Shown here: in pieces, positions 8,396 through 17,400 of the stretch
Numbering within the stretch: the stretch's first letter is position 1
Layout: each line of letters starts with the position of its first letter
Origin: a virus
Virus record (IMG/VR): IMGVR_UViG_3300030202_003006
Location: 62,792-126,791 of that record
Strand: one strand, 5' to 3'
Length of the DNA: 64,000 nucleotides
The notes under the pieces: generated by a model
Database searches by the model: none
What the model saw: the letters and a program-made list of their open reading frames with translations, nothing else
Told to the model about the DNA's origin: nothing
Made by a program: the position numbers and the translations under genes

Positions 8396-8632
8396 TTATT
8401 CAACTAATTTACCCCCATTTAGTAAAATCAAAATTAAAATCATAGGTGATAATATAGGAGCTTTAATCATATGAGTTACTATGTAAAATACATACCACCC
8501 ACTACTAGGATTATCTCCACGACTCTTTTCGAATTTTAAGTACCCACGTTCGATACTTTTTTCATTTATAATTAAAAATATAAACATTAATATCTGTGAG
8601 ATTATAAGGTATGTTAATAGTATTTCAGTCAT
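8396..8632 (-). CDS. Small membrane protein with two transmembrane segments
   Basis: A 78-residue protein with two hydrophobic spans, about residues 3-21 and 47-72, joined by a charged loop (EKSIERGYLKFEKSRGDNP). Topology and size would suit a holin or an inner-membrane exclusion protein, but nothing in the sequence decides between these. It is the last gene of the minus-strand island and ends at the bidirectional terminator. A 72-bp gap separates it from the secreted protein upstream; I see no convincing promoter in that gap. Confidence 0.65.
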   Translation of the reverse strand: MTEILLTYLIISQILMFIFLIINEKSIERGYLKFEKSRGDNPSSGWYVFYIVTHMIKAPILSPMILILILLNGGKLVE

Positions 8633-8704
8633 AATTTTATTTTTTTTTTTGGTTAAACTCCTATATTAATATATACGGATTTGTTTTAATTTAGTTACGT
8701 ATTT

Positions 8705-9154
8705 TTACTCTTTAAATCCCATAAAACCCGTAAATTCTTTTTCTCTACCAGTTTCAGTTAGATAAGAACCCTCAAGAGCAAAAACTAATAAATCATTTTG
8801 AACATATAAAAACCCAACTCTATTTGAGAAGTAGTCAGTAAAGGCGTAAGTCACACACCCATCTTCTAAGTAATTGATATTAGTTATTGTTAAGTAAAGA
8901 TTTACAGTATCTGGTGTAGTAAGTGACGAATACATAATTTGGGTAAAATCCAATGTAAGATTAACCGTATCCAAATCTAATTTAGTGGTGTTAGGACCAT
9001 AGTTACCCAAAACAGTCAATTTTCCAAAGTCGTCGTTATTAAAATCTTGTGATAAGTTTTCCCCATTAATGACGGATAAATTTTCCGAAATATTAATAGT
9101 TTGAGCAAAAGTAAATAATGGTAATAAAAATAGTATTGTGATTAATTTTTTCAT
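8705..9154 (-). CDS. Secreted protein with signal peptide
   Basis: A 149-residue protein beginning MKKLITILFLLPLFTFAQT: a short basic n-region, a hydrophobic core and an FAQ cleavage site typical of Bacteroidota Sec signal peptides. The mature part (about 19-149) looks beta-rich with no motif I recognise and ends FTGFMGFKE. The start is four bases after the stop of the lipoprotein gene, so the two are very likely co-translated. A phage gene with a Bacteroidota-style export signal suggests action in the host periplasm or at the cell surface. Confidence 0.7.
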   Translation of the reverse strand: MKKLITILFLLPLFTFAQTINISENLSVINGENLSQDFNNDDFGKLTVLGNYGPNTTKLDLDTVNLTLDFTQIMYSSLTTPDTVNLYLTITNINYLEDGCVTYAFTDYFSNRVGFLYVQNDLLVFALEGSYLTETGREKEFTGFMGFKE

Positions 9155-9158
9155 GTTT

Positions 9159-9737
9159 TTAGTTTATTAATTTTTTAAAAAATAGTTTATTGTAGTATCT
9201 ACAATTATACCCATCTATGTTTTCGTAACTTTCTTGTACATAAAAATAAAGAGTATTATTTTGTAGACTGATTATTTCATATTGGATAGGGCGACTAGAA
9301 CCACCCAACTGTAGTGTAGTGCCTACCAAAGATTCTGTTACACTTAAATTATTGGACGTAACATTAAGACCGTAAGGTTGTAGACTGTCATAGTCTAGTA
9401 TAAAACTACCCATACCAGGTATATTATCTGGGATATCAAAAGACCAAGTAGTCGTGTAACGAGTTATTTCTTCAAACTCATACTGAGACCCCCCATACCT
9501 TAAACTACTAGTATTACCAGCATCAAAGTGGTGAAATTCTTCAGTATAATCTAATTCTAGATTTTCTATTATCATTTTTCCACCCATTAATAACCACTCA
9601 CCTTCTAGTAAATTATCTTCCACATAAGATACTGGTGGTGGGTTAGTTGGTGGGGTTGGGTTACACTCTATTAGTGGATAGTTCTTTTCACAAGAGTATA
9701 GAGATAATATAATTAATAGTTTTATAATTTTTTTCAT
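9159..9737 (-). CDS. Lipoprotein, possibly lipocalin-like
   Basis: A 192-residue protein starting MKKIIKLLIILSLYSCEKN: a lipoprotein signal peptide with the lipidated cysteine at about position 16. A proline-rich linker follows, then NLLEGEWLLMGGKMIIEN, similar to the LxGxWxL opening of Bacteroidota lipocalin-like lipoproteins, and a beta-rich body. The protein should be anchored in the host outer or inner membrane. A very good host-type promoter abuts its start, so early expression is likely. Phage lipoproteins expressed early often block superinfection by a second phage; that role here is inference. Confidence 0.72.
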   Translation of the reverse strand: MKKIIKLLIILSLYSCEKNYPLIECNPTPPTNPPPVSYVEDNLLEGEWLLMGGKMIIENLELDYTEEFHHFDAGNTSSLRYGGSQYEFEEITRYTTTWSFDIPDNIPGMGSFILDYDSLQPYGLNVTSNNLSVTESLVGTTLQLGGSSRPIQYEIISLQNNTLYFYVQESYENIDGYNCRYYNKLFFKKLIN

Positions 9738-9741
9738 ACTA

Positions 9742-9772
9742 CAAAGATAATAAATAAAATCGATTAAACCAA
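9742..9772 (-). promoter_or_regulatory. Bacteroidota sigma-type promoter for the envelope island
   Basis: On the minus strand TTG (9772-9770), a 20-bp spacer, then TATCTTTG (9749-9742), a perfect match to the Bacteroidota -7 consensus TAnnTTTG. The ATG at 9737 is only five bases downstream, which implies a very short or absent leader. Confidence 0.75.
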
Positions 9773-9781
9773 ATTAATTTG

Positions 9782-9795
9782 TATTTATATTATAT
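9782..9795 (+). promoter_or_regulatory. Late-promoter-like motif, HAD-like gene
   Basis: TATTTATATTATAT begins 12 bp before the ATG at 9794 and overlaps it. If it acts as a -10-type element the transcript would be leaderless or nearly so. It lies back to back with the minus-strand host-type promoter at 9742-9772. Confidence 0.45.
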
Positions 9796-10648
9796 GGCAA
9801 AACAAATAATCATAACTAAAGAACAATTAAAACTTATTGGTGGTATATTAGAAGAACAATCTAATAATATAAGAGCTTATAGTTTTGATTGGGACGATAA
9901 TATTCTTAAAATGCCTACCACCATTAAAATGTTAAAAAATACTTCTGATGGTTGGGAACCTATAGAGGTGGGTACAGATGAGTTTGCTTTAGTTAGAGAC
10001 GATGAAAATTATAAATTAGATGATGGTGCATTTGATAATTTTATAGATGAAGATGCCTTCTTAAATGACTTAAAAATAGCTTTAGAAACAAATTCATTCG
10101 CCCCTTCATTCGATAAATTTAAGGAAGCGTTAATATACGCCAACCCCATATCTATTATTACAGCTAGAGGGCACGACCCCCAAACCCTAAGAAAAGGGAT
10201 GGATTTAGTTATATCACACACTTTTAACGAAACAGAATTATTAGAGATGATGGATAATATACAACAAGTATTTCCAGAGTTAGACGGTAATGACCCAGAA
10301 TTAATATTAAAAACATATTTAGATGGTCACGAATATCACCCAGTAACATCCACAAAATTTACTGAAAAATTCGGATTAGAAGGTGGTTCTGCAGCAAATC
10401 CAGAAGAAAATAAAAAAATAGCTTTAAGAGATTATGTTACAAAAATAGTTCATAAAGCGGGAGAAATGGTGGGTAGTAAGTATAATAAACTATCCGTTGG
10501 GTTTAGTGATGATGATTTGGGTAATATAAATGCTATAATACCTTTTATACAGGAAGTATTACAGGTGGAGTTTCCTGAAGTAGATTTTATAGTTTACGAC
10601 ACTTCGGAGGGAATAAATAAAAAAATAGTATTAAAGAAGACGAATTAG
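9794..10648 (+). CDS. HAD-superfamily-like hydrolase
   Basis: A 284-residue protein with the haloacid dehalogenase fold signatures: motif I SFDWDDNIL (D32, D34), motif II SIITARGHD (about 125), and motif IV VGFSDDDLGNI (about 235). Phosphatase or kinase-3'-phosphatase-type chemistry is possible, but the substrate is unknown. I start at ATG 9794; a TTG 15 bases upstream would place the start inside the promoter-like motif. The N-terminal IIITKEQLKLIGGILEEQ is a helical tag like those in the genes at 7090 and 7931. Placement between sheath and tube, with a late-type leader, hints at a packaged or assembly enzyme. Confidence 0.72.
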   Translation: MAKQIIITKEQLKLIGGILEEQSNNIRAYSFDWDDNILKMPTTIKMLKNTSDGWEPIEVGTDEFALVRDDENYKLDDGAFDNFIDEDAFLNDLKIALETNSFAPSFDKFKEALIYANPISIITARGHDPQTLRKGMDLVISHTFNETELLEMMDNIQQVFPELDGNDPELILKTYLDGHEYHPVTSTKFTEKFGLEGGSAANPEENKKIALRDYVTKIVHKAGEMVGSKYNKLSVGFSDDDLGNINAIIPFIQEVLQVEFPEVDFIVYDTSEGINKKIVLKKTN

Positions 10649-10669
10649 GTAATTTTTTAACTCTCACTA

Positions 10670-10683
10670 TATTTATAGATATA
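10670..10683 (+). promoter_or_regulatory. Late-promoter-like motif, tail tube gene
   Basis: TATTTATAGATATA lies 48 bp upstream of the tube ATG. Confidence 0.5.
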
Positions 10684-10717
10684 TAAAAAGAATAAATTAA
10701 TATAAAAAATAAACAAC

Positions 10718-11206
10718 ATGGCCGATTTATTGATGAAAATGCCGATACCTTATGAACCTAAGAAAAAGAATAGGTTTATTTTAAGATTTGATTCTTCATT
10801 AGGTATCAACGAGTGGTATGTAGAAAGTACTTCTAGACCACAAATAACTATAAACTCTGTTGAGGTACCATTTTTAAATACATCAACTTACGTTGCAGGA
10901 AGGTTTACATGGGGTACAATTAATGTAACTTTCAGAGACCCGATAGGTCCTTCAGCTTCACAAGCGTTAATGGAGTGGGTTAGATTACATTCTGAGTCGG
11001 TGACTGGTAGAATGGGTTACGCGGCAGGTTATAAAAAGAATATAGATTTAGAAATGTTAGACCCTACAGGTGTAGTGGTAGAAAAATGGATAATGCAAGG
11101 GACTTTCTTAACAGATGTTAATTTCGATAGTTTAGGGTATAGTGACGATGGTTTAGCTACCATTTCAGCAACTCTAAGACCTGACCGTTGTATATTAGTA
11201 TACTAA
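10718..11206 (+). CDS. Tail tube protein, gp19-like
   Basis: The 162-residue major tail tube subunit, almost the same length as T4 gp19 (163). Typical features are NRFILRFDSSLGINEWYVES near the N-terminus, the STYVAGRFTWGTINVTFRDP strand pair (about 57-76), the LMEWVRLHSES helix and the LEMLDPTGVVVEKWIMQGTF strand. It polymerises into the tube inside the sheath. A dedicated late-type motif and a terminator flank it, so it is probably a strongly expressed single-gene unit, fitting its high copy number. Confidence 0.95.
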   Translation: MADLLMKMPIPYEPKKKNRFILRFDSSLGINEWYVESTSRPQITINSVEVPFLNTSTYVAGRFTWGTINVTFRDPIGPSASQALMEWVRLHSESVTGRMGYAAGYKKNIDLEMLDPTGVVVEKWIMQGTFLTDVNFDSLGYSDDGLATISATLRPDRCILVY

Positions 11207-11228
11207 CAAAATAAAAAATATCATAATT

Positions 11229-11252
11229 AAAAGTCCTCAAAAGAGGACTTTT
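11229..11252 (+). terminator. Intrinsic terminator after the tail tube gene
   Basis: AAAAGTCCTC / GAGGACTTTT, a 10-bp stem with an AAAA loop followed by an A-interrupted T run to 11260. Same architecture as the terminator at 8373-8394. Confidence 0.85.
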
Positions 11253-11326
11253 ATTTTTTTACCCTTTACTTTACTATTATAATTAAGAAGCTTATATAGC
11301 TATATAAATAAAAATATTATGCAATA

Positions 11327-11341
11327 TATTTACAATTATAA
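11327..11341 (+). promoter_or_regulatory. Weak late-promoter-like motif, chaperone gene
   Basis: TATTTACAATTATAA, one substitution from the TATTTAT-A core, 36 bp before the ATG at 11363. A T4-type TATAAATA octamer also occurs at 11303-11310. Either could drive the unit that starts here after the terminator at 11229. Confidence 0.35.
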
Positions 11342-11362
11342 TAATTATATATAAATTAACTT

Positions 11363-12118
11363 ATGCAAGAAGAATTAAAACACCAACCAGAAACAATACT
11401 TCCTTATGACATGGTATCATTACCATCACAGGGAGTTTTCTATAAAAATAAAAAGAAAAGTGTTAAGGTAACATATTTAAATGCTTCCGATGAAAATTTA
11501 TTAGCTTCTGCTGCGACTCAAAAAGGAGATTTAGTAAATCTATTAATCCAAAGAAAATTAGTAGACAAGGACATAAAAGCTGAAGAAATGGCTGATTGTG
11601 ATAAAGAAGCTATTTTAATATTTTTAAGAAATACAGCTTTTGGTCCGGAATATACCGTAACACTAAAAGACCCTAAAACAGAGAAAAATTTTGACATCAC
11701 GATAGACTTATCTATTTTAAAGACTAAAGATATAGAGGTTAAATTAGATGAAAATAATGAGTTTGAATTTTTACTAGAAAAATCTAATAAAAAAGTTAAA
11801 TTATGTTTTCTGTCTCCTACAGCTCAAAAAGAATTAAAAGAGATTGATGAACAAAACAAGGACAACCTATACAACCCATTTATGACTAAGCAGTTAGAAA
11901 AAATGATTAAGGAAATAGACGGGAATAGGGACCCAATGACAATCGCACAATATATACAAACAATGCCTATCGCCGACTCTCATGCAATTAAAAAAGTAGT
12001 GAGAGATAATACACCATCACTAGACTTAACTGTAAAGTCCAAAACGCCTTCTGGTGATGAAATAAATGTGTTAATAGCGTTTGGTGTTGAGTTTTTTCGT
12101 CCTTTCTACGGCATATAG
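11363..12118 (+). CDS. Tail assembly chaperone (gp26 / T4_baseplate-like)
   Basis: A 251-residue protein lying between the tube and the tape measure, the standard place for the tail assembly chaperone of long-tailed phages. It begins with a VSLPSQGVFY segment like the LPSxGxxY start of the T4 gp26 family. DENLLASAATQKGDLVNLLIQRKLV and DKEAILIFLRNTAFGPEYTV (about residues 38-100) follow that family's pattern. Its reading frame closes at 12118 with FRPFYGI, while the adjoining +1 frame is open from before this point and encodes a conserved-looking domain, so an extended product made by frameshifting is likely. It probably binds and keeps the tape measure soluble. Confidence 0.72.
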   Translation: MQEELKHQPETILPYDMVSLPSQGVFYKNKKKSVKVTYLNASDENLLASAATQKGDLVNLLIQRKLVDKDIKAEEMADCDKEAILIFLRNTAFGPEYTVTLKDPKTEKNFDITIDLSILKTKDIEVKLDENNEFEFLLEKSNKKVKLCFLSPTAQKELKEIDEQNKDNLYNPFMTKQLEKMIKEIDGNRDPMTIAQYIQTMPIADSHAIKKVVRDNTPSLDLTVKSKTPSGDEINVLIAFGVEFFRPFYGI

Positions 12119-12293
12119 GAATGCCCTATTGCAAGAGTTTTACTATTTAATGAGACACCTCCATATAAGCTGGTCAGACCTACTACAGATGCCAACCTTT
12201 GAACGAAGATTTTACGTAAACCAATTAATACAAGACTTTACCAAAAAGAATGAACAACTTGAACAAGCTAAAAACCAAAGTAAAATGAGGTAA
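12081..12293 (+). CDS. Chaperone extension domain in +1 frame (probable frameshift product)
   Basis: Open in the +1 frame relative to the preceding gene. The domain-like part YRNALLQEFYYLMRHLHIS, then WSDLLQMPTFERRFYVNQL (about 12117-12236), resembles short proteins found after tail chaperones, with an aromatic helix and an MPxxER motif. No ATG precedes this part: the first in-frame ATG is at 12150, inside the helix, and upstream only TTG/GTG codons at 12081-12089 occur. The overlap contains TTTTTTC (12092-12098), where a Phe-tRNA could slip from TTT to TTC in the +1 direction. A gpG-gpGT-like fusion is my favoured reading; a TTG-initiated separate protein is the alternative. Confidence 0.6.
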   Translation: MVLSFFVLSTAYRNALLQEFYYLMRHLHISWSDLLQMPTFERRFYVNQLIQDFTKKNEQLEQAKNQSKMR

Positions 12294-12297
12294 TAAC

Positions 12298-12311
12298 TAT
12301 TTATAGTTAAA
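12298..12311 (+). promoter_or_regulatory. Late-promoter-like motif, tape measure gene
   Basis: TATTTATAGTTAAA, starting 24 bp before the ATG at 12322 and just after the preceding stop. Confidence 0.5.
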
Positions 12312-12321
12312 CAACCTAAAA

Positions 12322-14472
12322 ATGTTCAAACTGTTTAAACAACTACTAATTGAGTTTATTTTAACTGGAGCTAAACCTTATATAGCTTCACATCCTGAAT
12401 TAGGAGTTCCTATCGGTATTTTTAACTACAAAGATGAACCTAATAGGGAAGCCCGTATTAAATCGATTAAAAAATTAGGTAAAAAAGGTAACCCACATTC
12501 AATTAAACTAGCGAAATTATTAGGGGTTGACCAACCAATTCCTTCATATGCTGATATTATGGTGGATGAGGCCGAGTATAAACAGTTAAAAGCAGATGTA
12601 AAAAGACTTACTAAGGCAGTACGAGGTATGGGTACCTCTAGTATAGATGAGGATAGGAGAGAGTACGAAGGTACCAATCAGTTATTTAAATTTTTACAAC
12701 AAGCAGCACAAGTTAGAACACCAAGAAGTGGGTTGAGTGTAGGTGATTTAGGTGCTATGAAAGATGCGATGACGGATATATTGGACGGTAGTCTTGATAT
12801 AGAGAAAAGTACCGGAGCAATATTAGATGGTCTAGCTTTAGAAGACACACTAAGACTAGATATATCAAAATCATTAGGGTTATCTAACGCACAATTATAC
12901 GACCAAATAGAGATTTTAAATGAATCAGCGGTAGAGATGTCTAAATTTGCTATAACAGCAAATGATTTATACGAGACATTTAAAAAGATGACTAGTGAGA
13001 TAGGTAGAAATTTATTTATCCCACCTGAAGTTACAGAAAGAGCATCCCTACTCACCAAAACACTTGCTGGATTTGACGCTGGAAAATTTGCAAAAGCATT
13101 TGATACTATAGGTTATAGTTTAGGTGATGCAATGGGTGAGGTAGACTCAACCAACAACGCTATGTCAGATATTTTAGAAACCGGGAGAGCATTTGGGGTT
13201 GTTATGGAAGAATTTTTAGGGACAATAGGTGATAATCTTAATTTAATTAATACATTTGGGTTTGAAAAAGGTACCGAGGGTCTAGCTAGAATGGTAGCTA
13301 GAGGACAAGCTTTAGGTTTATCCATGGATAAAGTAACTAGTTTAGCTGATAAGTTCTTTGACCCAGAAGGTGCTATAGATTTTGCCGCACAAATGAATGT
13401 AATTGGTGGTGCTGTGGGTGATTTAGCTGACCCATTCAAACTAATGTATATGGCAACTAATGACCTAGAAGGTCTACAAACCGCAATTGTAGATACAGCA
13501 GCAGCGGCAGTACACTTCGATAAAGAAAAAGGAAAATTTTCTATATCACCTGACCAGAGACGACAACTAAGAGCTATGGCAGAACAAATGGGAATGTCGT
13601 ACCAAGAACTTGCGGACACCGCTATTAAATCTGCAAGAAGAGCTGAAGTCTTTAATAAAATGGAATTTACTGGTTATTCTGATACGGATAAAGAGTTAAT
13701 TGCTGGTATGGCAGAAATAGGTAAAGGTGGTGTAGCACAGGTAAGAATACCTGGACTGGACGCTATGGTAGATGTAGAAGATTTAACCGCCGGACAAGTA
13801 GAGGAGTTAAAGAAAAGTAGTATGAAAGATAGTGATGTCTATAAACAACAACTAACTGTAGCTGAAGCAGCAAACCAATACTTAGCAGCTATGGATGCCG
13901 GAATAAGAATATTGGTTAGAGATTTGGGTAAAGCTGGAGCTGAAGGACAAATAGACCAGATGGCTTTAAGTCAACAACTCGCAACTCAAGTACCACAATT
14001 AACTGACGAACAGCGTGATATTATGACAAGTGGTGATAAAGAAGAAATTATGAAAATGATTTCTGAATTATCTACAGCTGCTACGGGAAGTATAGATACA
14101 GCATTAGCTGAAATGTTGAAAAATGCAGCAGGACTTAATGATTTTATTGTCACACCAGACGGGATACATAAATATGCAAAAGGTGATTTGGTTACAGGTG
14201 TGGACCTACCATCACTAAAAGCAGCAGAAAGTAAAAATAATACTGATATAATTGAAAGAGTTACTAGTATGAATGAAAGTATTAATAATGTTACTAATAA
14301 TAATATGGCTGGGGGTAACGGAATGGTGCAGTTGACTGGTTCCATAACTTTAAAATCTGATAACCCTAATGATGGTACAGCGAAGGTAAAGATAGCAGAT
14401 TTAATTAAAAACGCGAACGCTAATGAATTACAGGCATTTTCGGACATACTTAAAAAGGCGATAAACGGATAA
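12322..14472 (+). CDS. Tail tape measure protein (gp29-like role)
   Basis: A 716-residue, largely helical protein, rich in alanine, glycine and methionine, with long runs of the kind LxxTLAGFDAGKFAKAF, GLARMVARGQALGLSMDKV and QLRAMAEQMGMSYQELADTA (about 250-430). These are characteristic of phage tape measure proteins. It sits directly after the tail chaperone pair, where the tape measure normally lies, and before baseplate genes. It should set tail length and leave with the DNA on injection. The C-terminus (about 655-716) is beta-like with a polar spacer. T4 gp29 is somewhat shorter at 590 residues. No peptidase or transmembrane domain is evident. Confidence 0.75.
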   Translation: MFKLFKQLLIEFILTGAKPYIASHPELGVPIGIFNYKDEPNREARIKSIKKLGKKGNPHSIKLAKLLGVDQPIPSYADIMVDEAEYKQLKADVKRLTKAVRGMGTSSIDEDRREYEGTNQLFKFLQQAAQVRTPRSGLSVGDLGAMKDAMTDILDGSLDIEKSTGAILDGLALEDTLRLDISKSLGLSNAQLYDQIEILNESAVEMSKFAITANDLYETFKKMTSEIGRNLFIPPEVTERASLLTKTLAGFDAGKFAKAFDTIGYSLGDAMGEVDSTNNAMSDILETGRAFGVVMEEFLGTIGDNLNLINTFGFEKGTEGLARMVARGQALGLSMDKVTSLADKFFDPEGAIDFAAQMNVIGGAVGDLADPFKLMYMATNDLEGLQTAIVDTAAAAVHFDKEKGKFSISPDQRRQLRAMAEQMGMSYQELADTAIKSARRAEVFNKMEFTGYSDTDKELIAGMAEIGKGGVAQVRIPGLDAMVDVEDLTAGQVEELKKSSMKDSDVYKQQLTVAEAANQYLAAMDAGIRILVRDLGKAGAEGQIDQMALSQQLATQVPQLTDEQRDIMTSGDKEEIMKMISELSTAATGSIDTALAEMLKNAAGLNDFIVTPDGIHKYAKGDLVTGVDLPSLKAAESKNNTDIIERVTSMNESINNVTNNNMAGGNGMVQLTGSITLKSDNPNDGTAKVKIADLIKNANANELQAFSDILKKAING

Positions 14473-14475
14473 GAT

Positions 14476-17400
14476 ATGGTGAAACAAAACACTACAATAC
14501 AAAACCCTTATGGATTAGGTAACTATCAAATTAATATAAAAAGTACCGAAATTCTAAGAAAACATTTATTAGGTAAAAATTTACAAAGCTCTTATCTAGC
14601 TGATGGTAACCCTTTACCACCACCATATGGTGTGCAAAAACCGGGAGACTTTAGTTACCAAAATCTCTCAGATAATTTCGTGATAGACCAAAAGACTGTT
14701 ATGGAAATAGGTGAGAAATACCAAACAAGTTTATTTTTAGACAATAGTTATGGTCCGGAAGGTGGGTACACAGATGTTAAGATGATAGATGTTGAAAAAG
14801 TTCTACCGAGACTAGGGAAAGACTATGTTTCCCCAAATACAATCCAACCAAAAAACTTCGTTTCTGCCACATACACACCTGGAGAAATATTAGACACCGT
14901 AAATATTACTAATGGTGTTACCAACACTCTAAATTCTAAGATACTAAATGATAGTAGATTGATGAGTGTGTCTTCTGGTTATCTTAGAAGAGGGTTAGCT
15001 GCAAAACAACAACAATTTTTATTTGAAACTACAGACGGTCCAGGAACTCCACCACCCGCAGAAAAAAACATTAGTACATCCCCTAGTCAATTAATACTTG
15101 AAGGTACAGATTTTATGTCACGGATTACTGATTTGTATTATGGGTATTCTGAAATTCCAGGTAATTACTTTGATTCGGTTTTTGTACCTGACATTAATGG
15201 ATTAAAATTAAATCAAATTAGTTATCAAGGAGGTCTAGATAATTTCCAAGCTACAGCTGAAGCTATTATAAATGGCATTATTGGTAATGACGGAATACCA
15301 AACAGTCCGGGTGCTTTACCAATACCTAGTGATACCTTTATAAATTATATGGGGGTTGAACAACAGTCAGCTCTTTTTAAAGCTTTAAACTACAATATAT
15401 ATAGGCCTGATTATAGTAGAACACAAACACCTAGTTCAGTGGAAAAAGCCACACCATTCTACTACGTAGGCTCAAGAGAAAATGAACCAGGTAAAATACA
15501 AAGCCCAATGGGGGCTGTACCACAAGATGAGTTTGGTAGGAATACAGGTGCTTTAGTATATGGTCCATCGACGGTAGCAAAAGAATTAGAAACGGTAAAC
15601 GGTACACCACTATGGCAATTTTACCAATTTGGTTTACAGGGTAATACTGTAGGTGATGGTGGAGGTCTTGTTGGAGGTTGGACCTGGTTTGGTAATCAGT
15701 CGTTTGCGTCAACAAACGCACCACCAGGAATGTTATTTACTAGGTCATTTACTAAACCTAAAAGAAAAGGTGGTATACTTGACGAAACCCAAAAACTTAT
15801 AGATTCAGCACCATTAATGGGAGGTGCTAGAAGAAGACACGCAGGTCACGCAATAGACCAAACATCAAAAGTATTTAACGATGGTTATTTTAAAATACCT
15901 AAGGGTTCTGGTGCTATGGTTGTAGATGGGGGTGAGGATAGTGTGAATGGTGATTATTGTAGAACATGGACAAAAGATAATCCATACTATAAAATGGTAA
16001 ACCTACAAAGATATAGGGGTAATCAGTTAGGTGATAAGAATTCAGTATTAAGTAATACATATGATTTAAATATTGCACCTACAGTAAACGCTAACGGTGA
16101 ACCGGTAAATTTTGGTACAAAAGATGGGGAAAATATAACAAAATATATGTTCTCGATAGAAAATTTAGCTTGGAGAGGTTCGGAAGAATTACAAAGTTTA
16201 CCACAAGCAGAAAAAGGACCTAATGGTGGTAGGATAATGTGGTTCCCCCCATACGACATTAGTATTGGAGATACCAATTCCGCTCAATGGAATTCAGTTA
16301 ACTTTTTAGGTAGACCAGAACCAGTTTACACCTATAACTATACTGAAAGAATTGGTACACTATCTTTTAAAATTGTAGTAGACCATCCATCGATACTAAA
16401 CGTGATTGCACAAAAAGAATTAAATAATAAAATAGATTATAACGCTGATAGAATCCTAGAGTCATTTTTTGCTGGATGTAAAAAATATGATATATATGAA
16501 TTAGCAGCTACATACTCCAAACTATCTTTAAATGATATTATAGAAACACAAAACGCCATTCAAGCTAATGATATCACTGATGAATATAATGAAAACCCAC
16601 AAGGAGCCATCAATAATAATGGTACCACCGGTACCGATTCACCTATACCCCCAGGTAGTGGTGATGCACCAGGAACTGGAAGTGCGGGAAGTGGGGACGC
16701 CCCAATACAAAGTGCGTCAGCTCAAATATTAGAAGAAATGGCAAGTGGTAACACAAATACCACAACAACGGAAGATGATGAATTACCCAACTTATTTGGT
16801 GCTGGTGCTCCAGGACAAACTATACCACCAGATTCAGTGGCCGCACAAAATAACCAAGGAGAGGCATCAGAAAATGTTAGTGGTTTAAATACAAGAAAAA
16901 TCCTAGCGAGATTATTGGGTGAACAAAATTATTTTAAACACTTAGAAAATGAAGATGAATTTGTATTCAGTTCTATTAAAAGACAACTAAAATATTTTCA
17001 CCCCTCATTCCATTCTATGACACCAGAAGGTCTTAATAGTAGATTGACCTTTTTACTACAGTGTACAAGACCAGGAAAAACAATACCAACAGAAACAAGA
17101 GAAGGGCAGGTAGAGGTAGATGCGGACAACACCGCATTTGGAGCACCACCAATATGTATTCTAAGAGTGGGTGACTTGTATAACACAAAAATAGCAATAG
17201 ATTCGGTAAGTTTTAGTTATGACCCATTAGTTTTCGACATGAATCCAGAAGGTATTGGTTTACAACCAATGATAGCTAATGTACAAATGAACTTTAAATA
17301 CATAGGTGGACAAAGTTTAGAAAAACCAGTATCGGAATTACAAAATGCTTTATCCTTTAATTTCTTTGCTAACACTGAAATGTATGATGATAGAAGCACT

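Noticed and set aside
9779-9793. TTG start extending the HAD-like protein by five residues
   Set aside because: The extension would be encoded by the TATTTATA promoter-like motif itself; ATG 9794 gives the tag MAKQIIITKEQ.
11303-11310. Exact T4 late promoter octamer TATAAATA
   Set aside because: Not kept as the main late promoter because it is not repeated ahead of other units, whereas TATTTAT is; noted only as an alternative for the chaperone gene.
13113-14492. Two 168-codon minus-strand frames (13113-13619, 13986-14492)
   Set aside because: Antisense to the tape measure gene; long only because its alanine/glycine-rich codon use avoids stops on the other strand.
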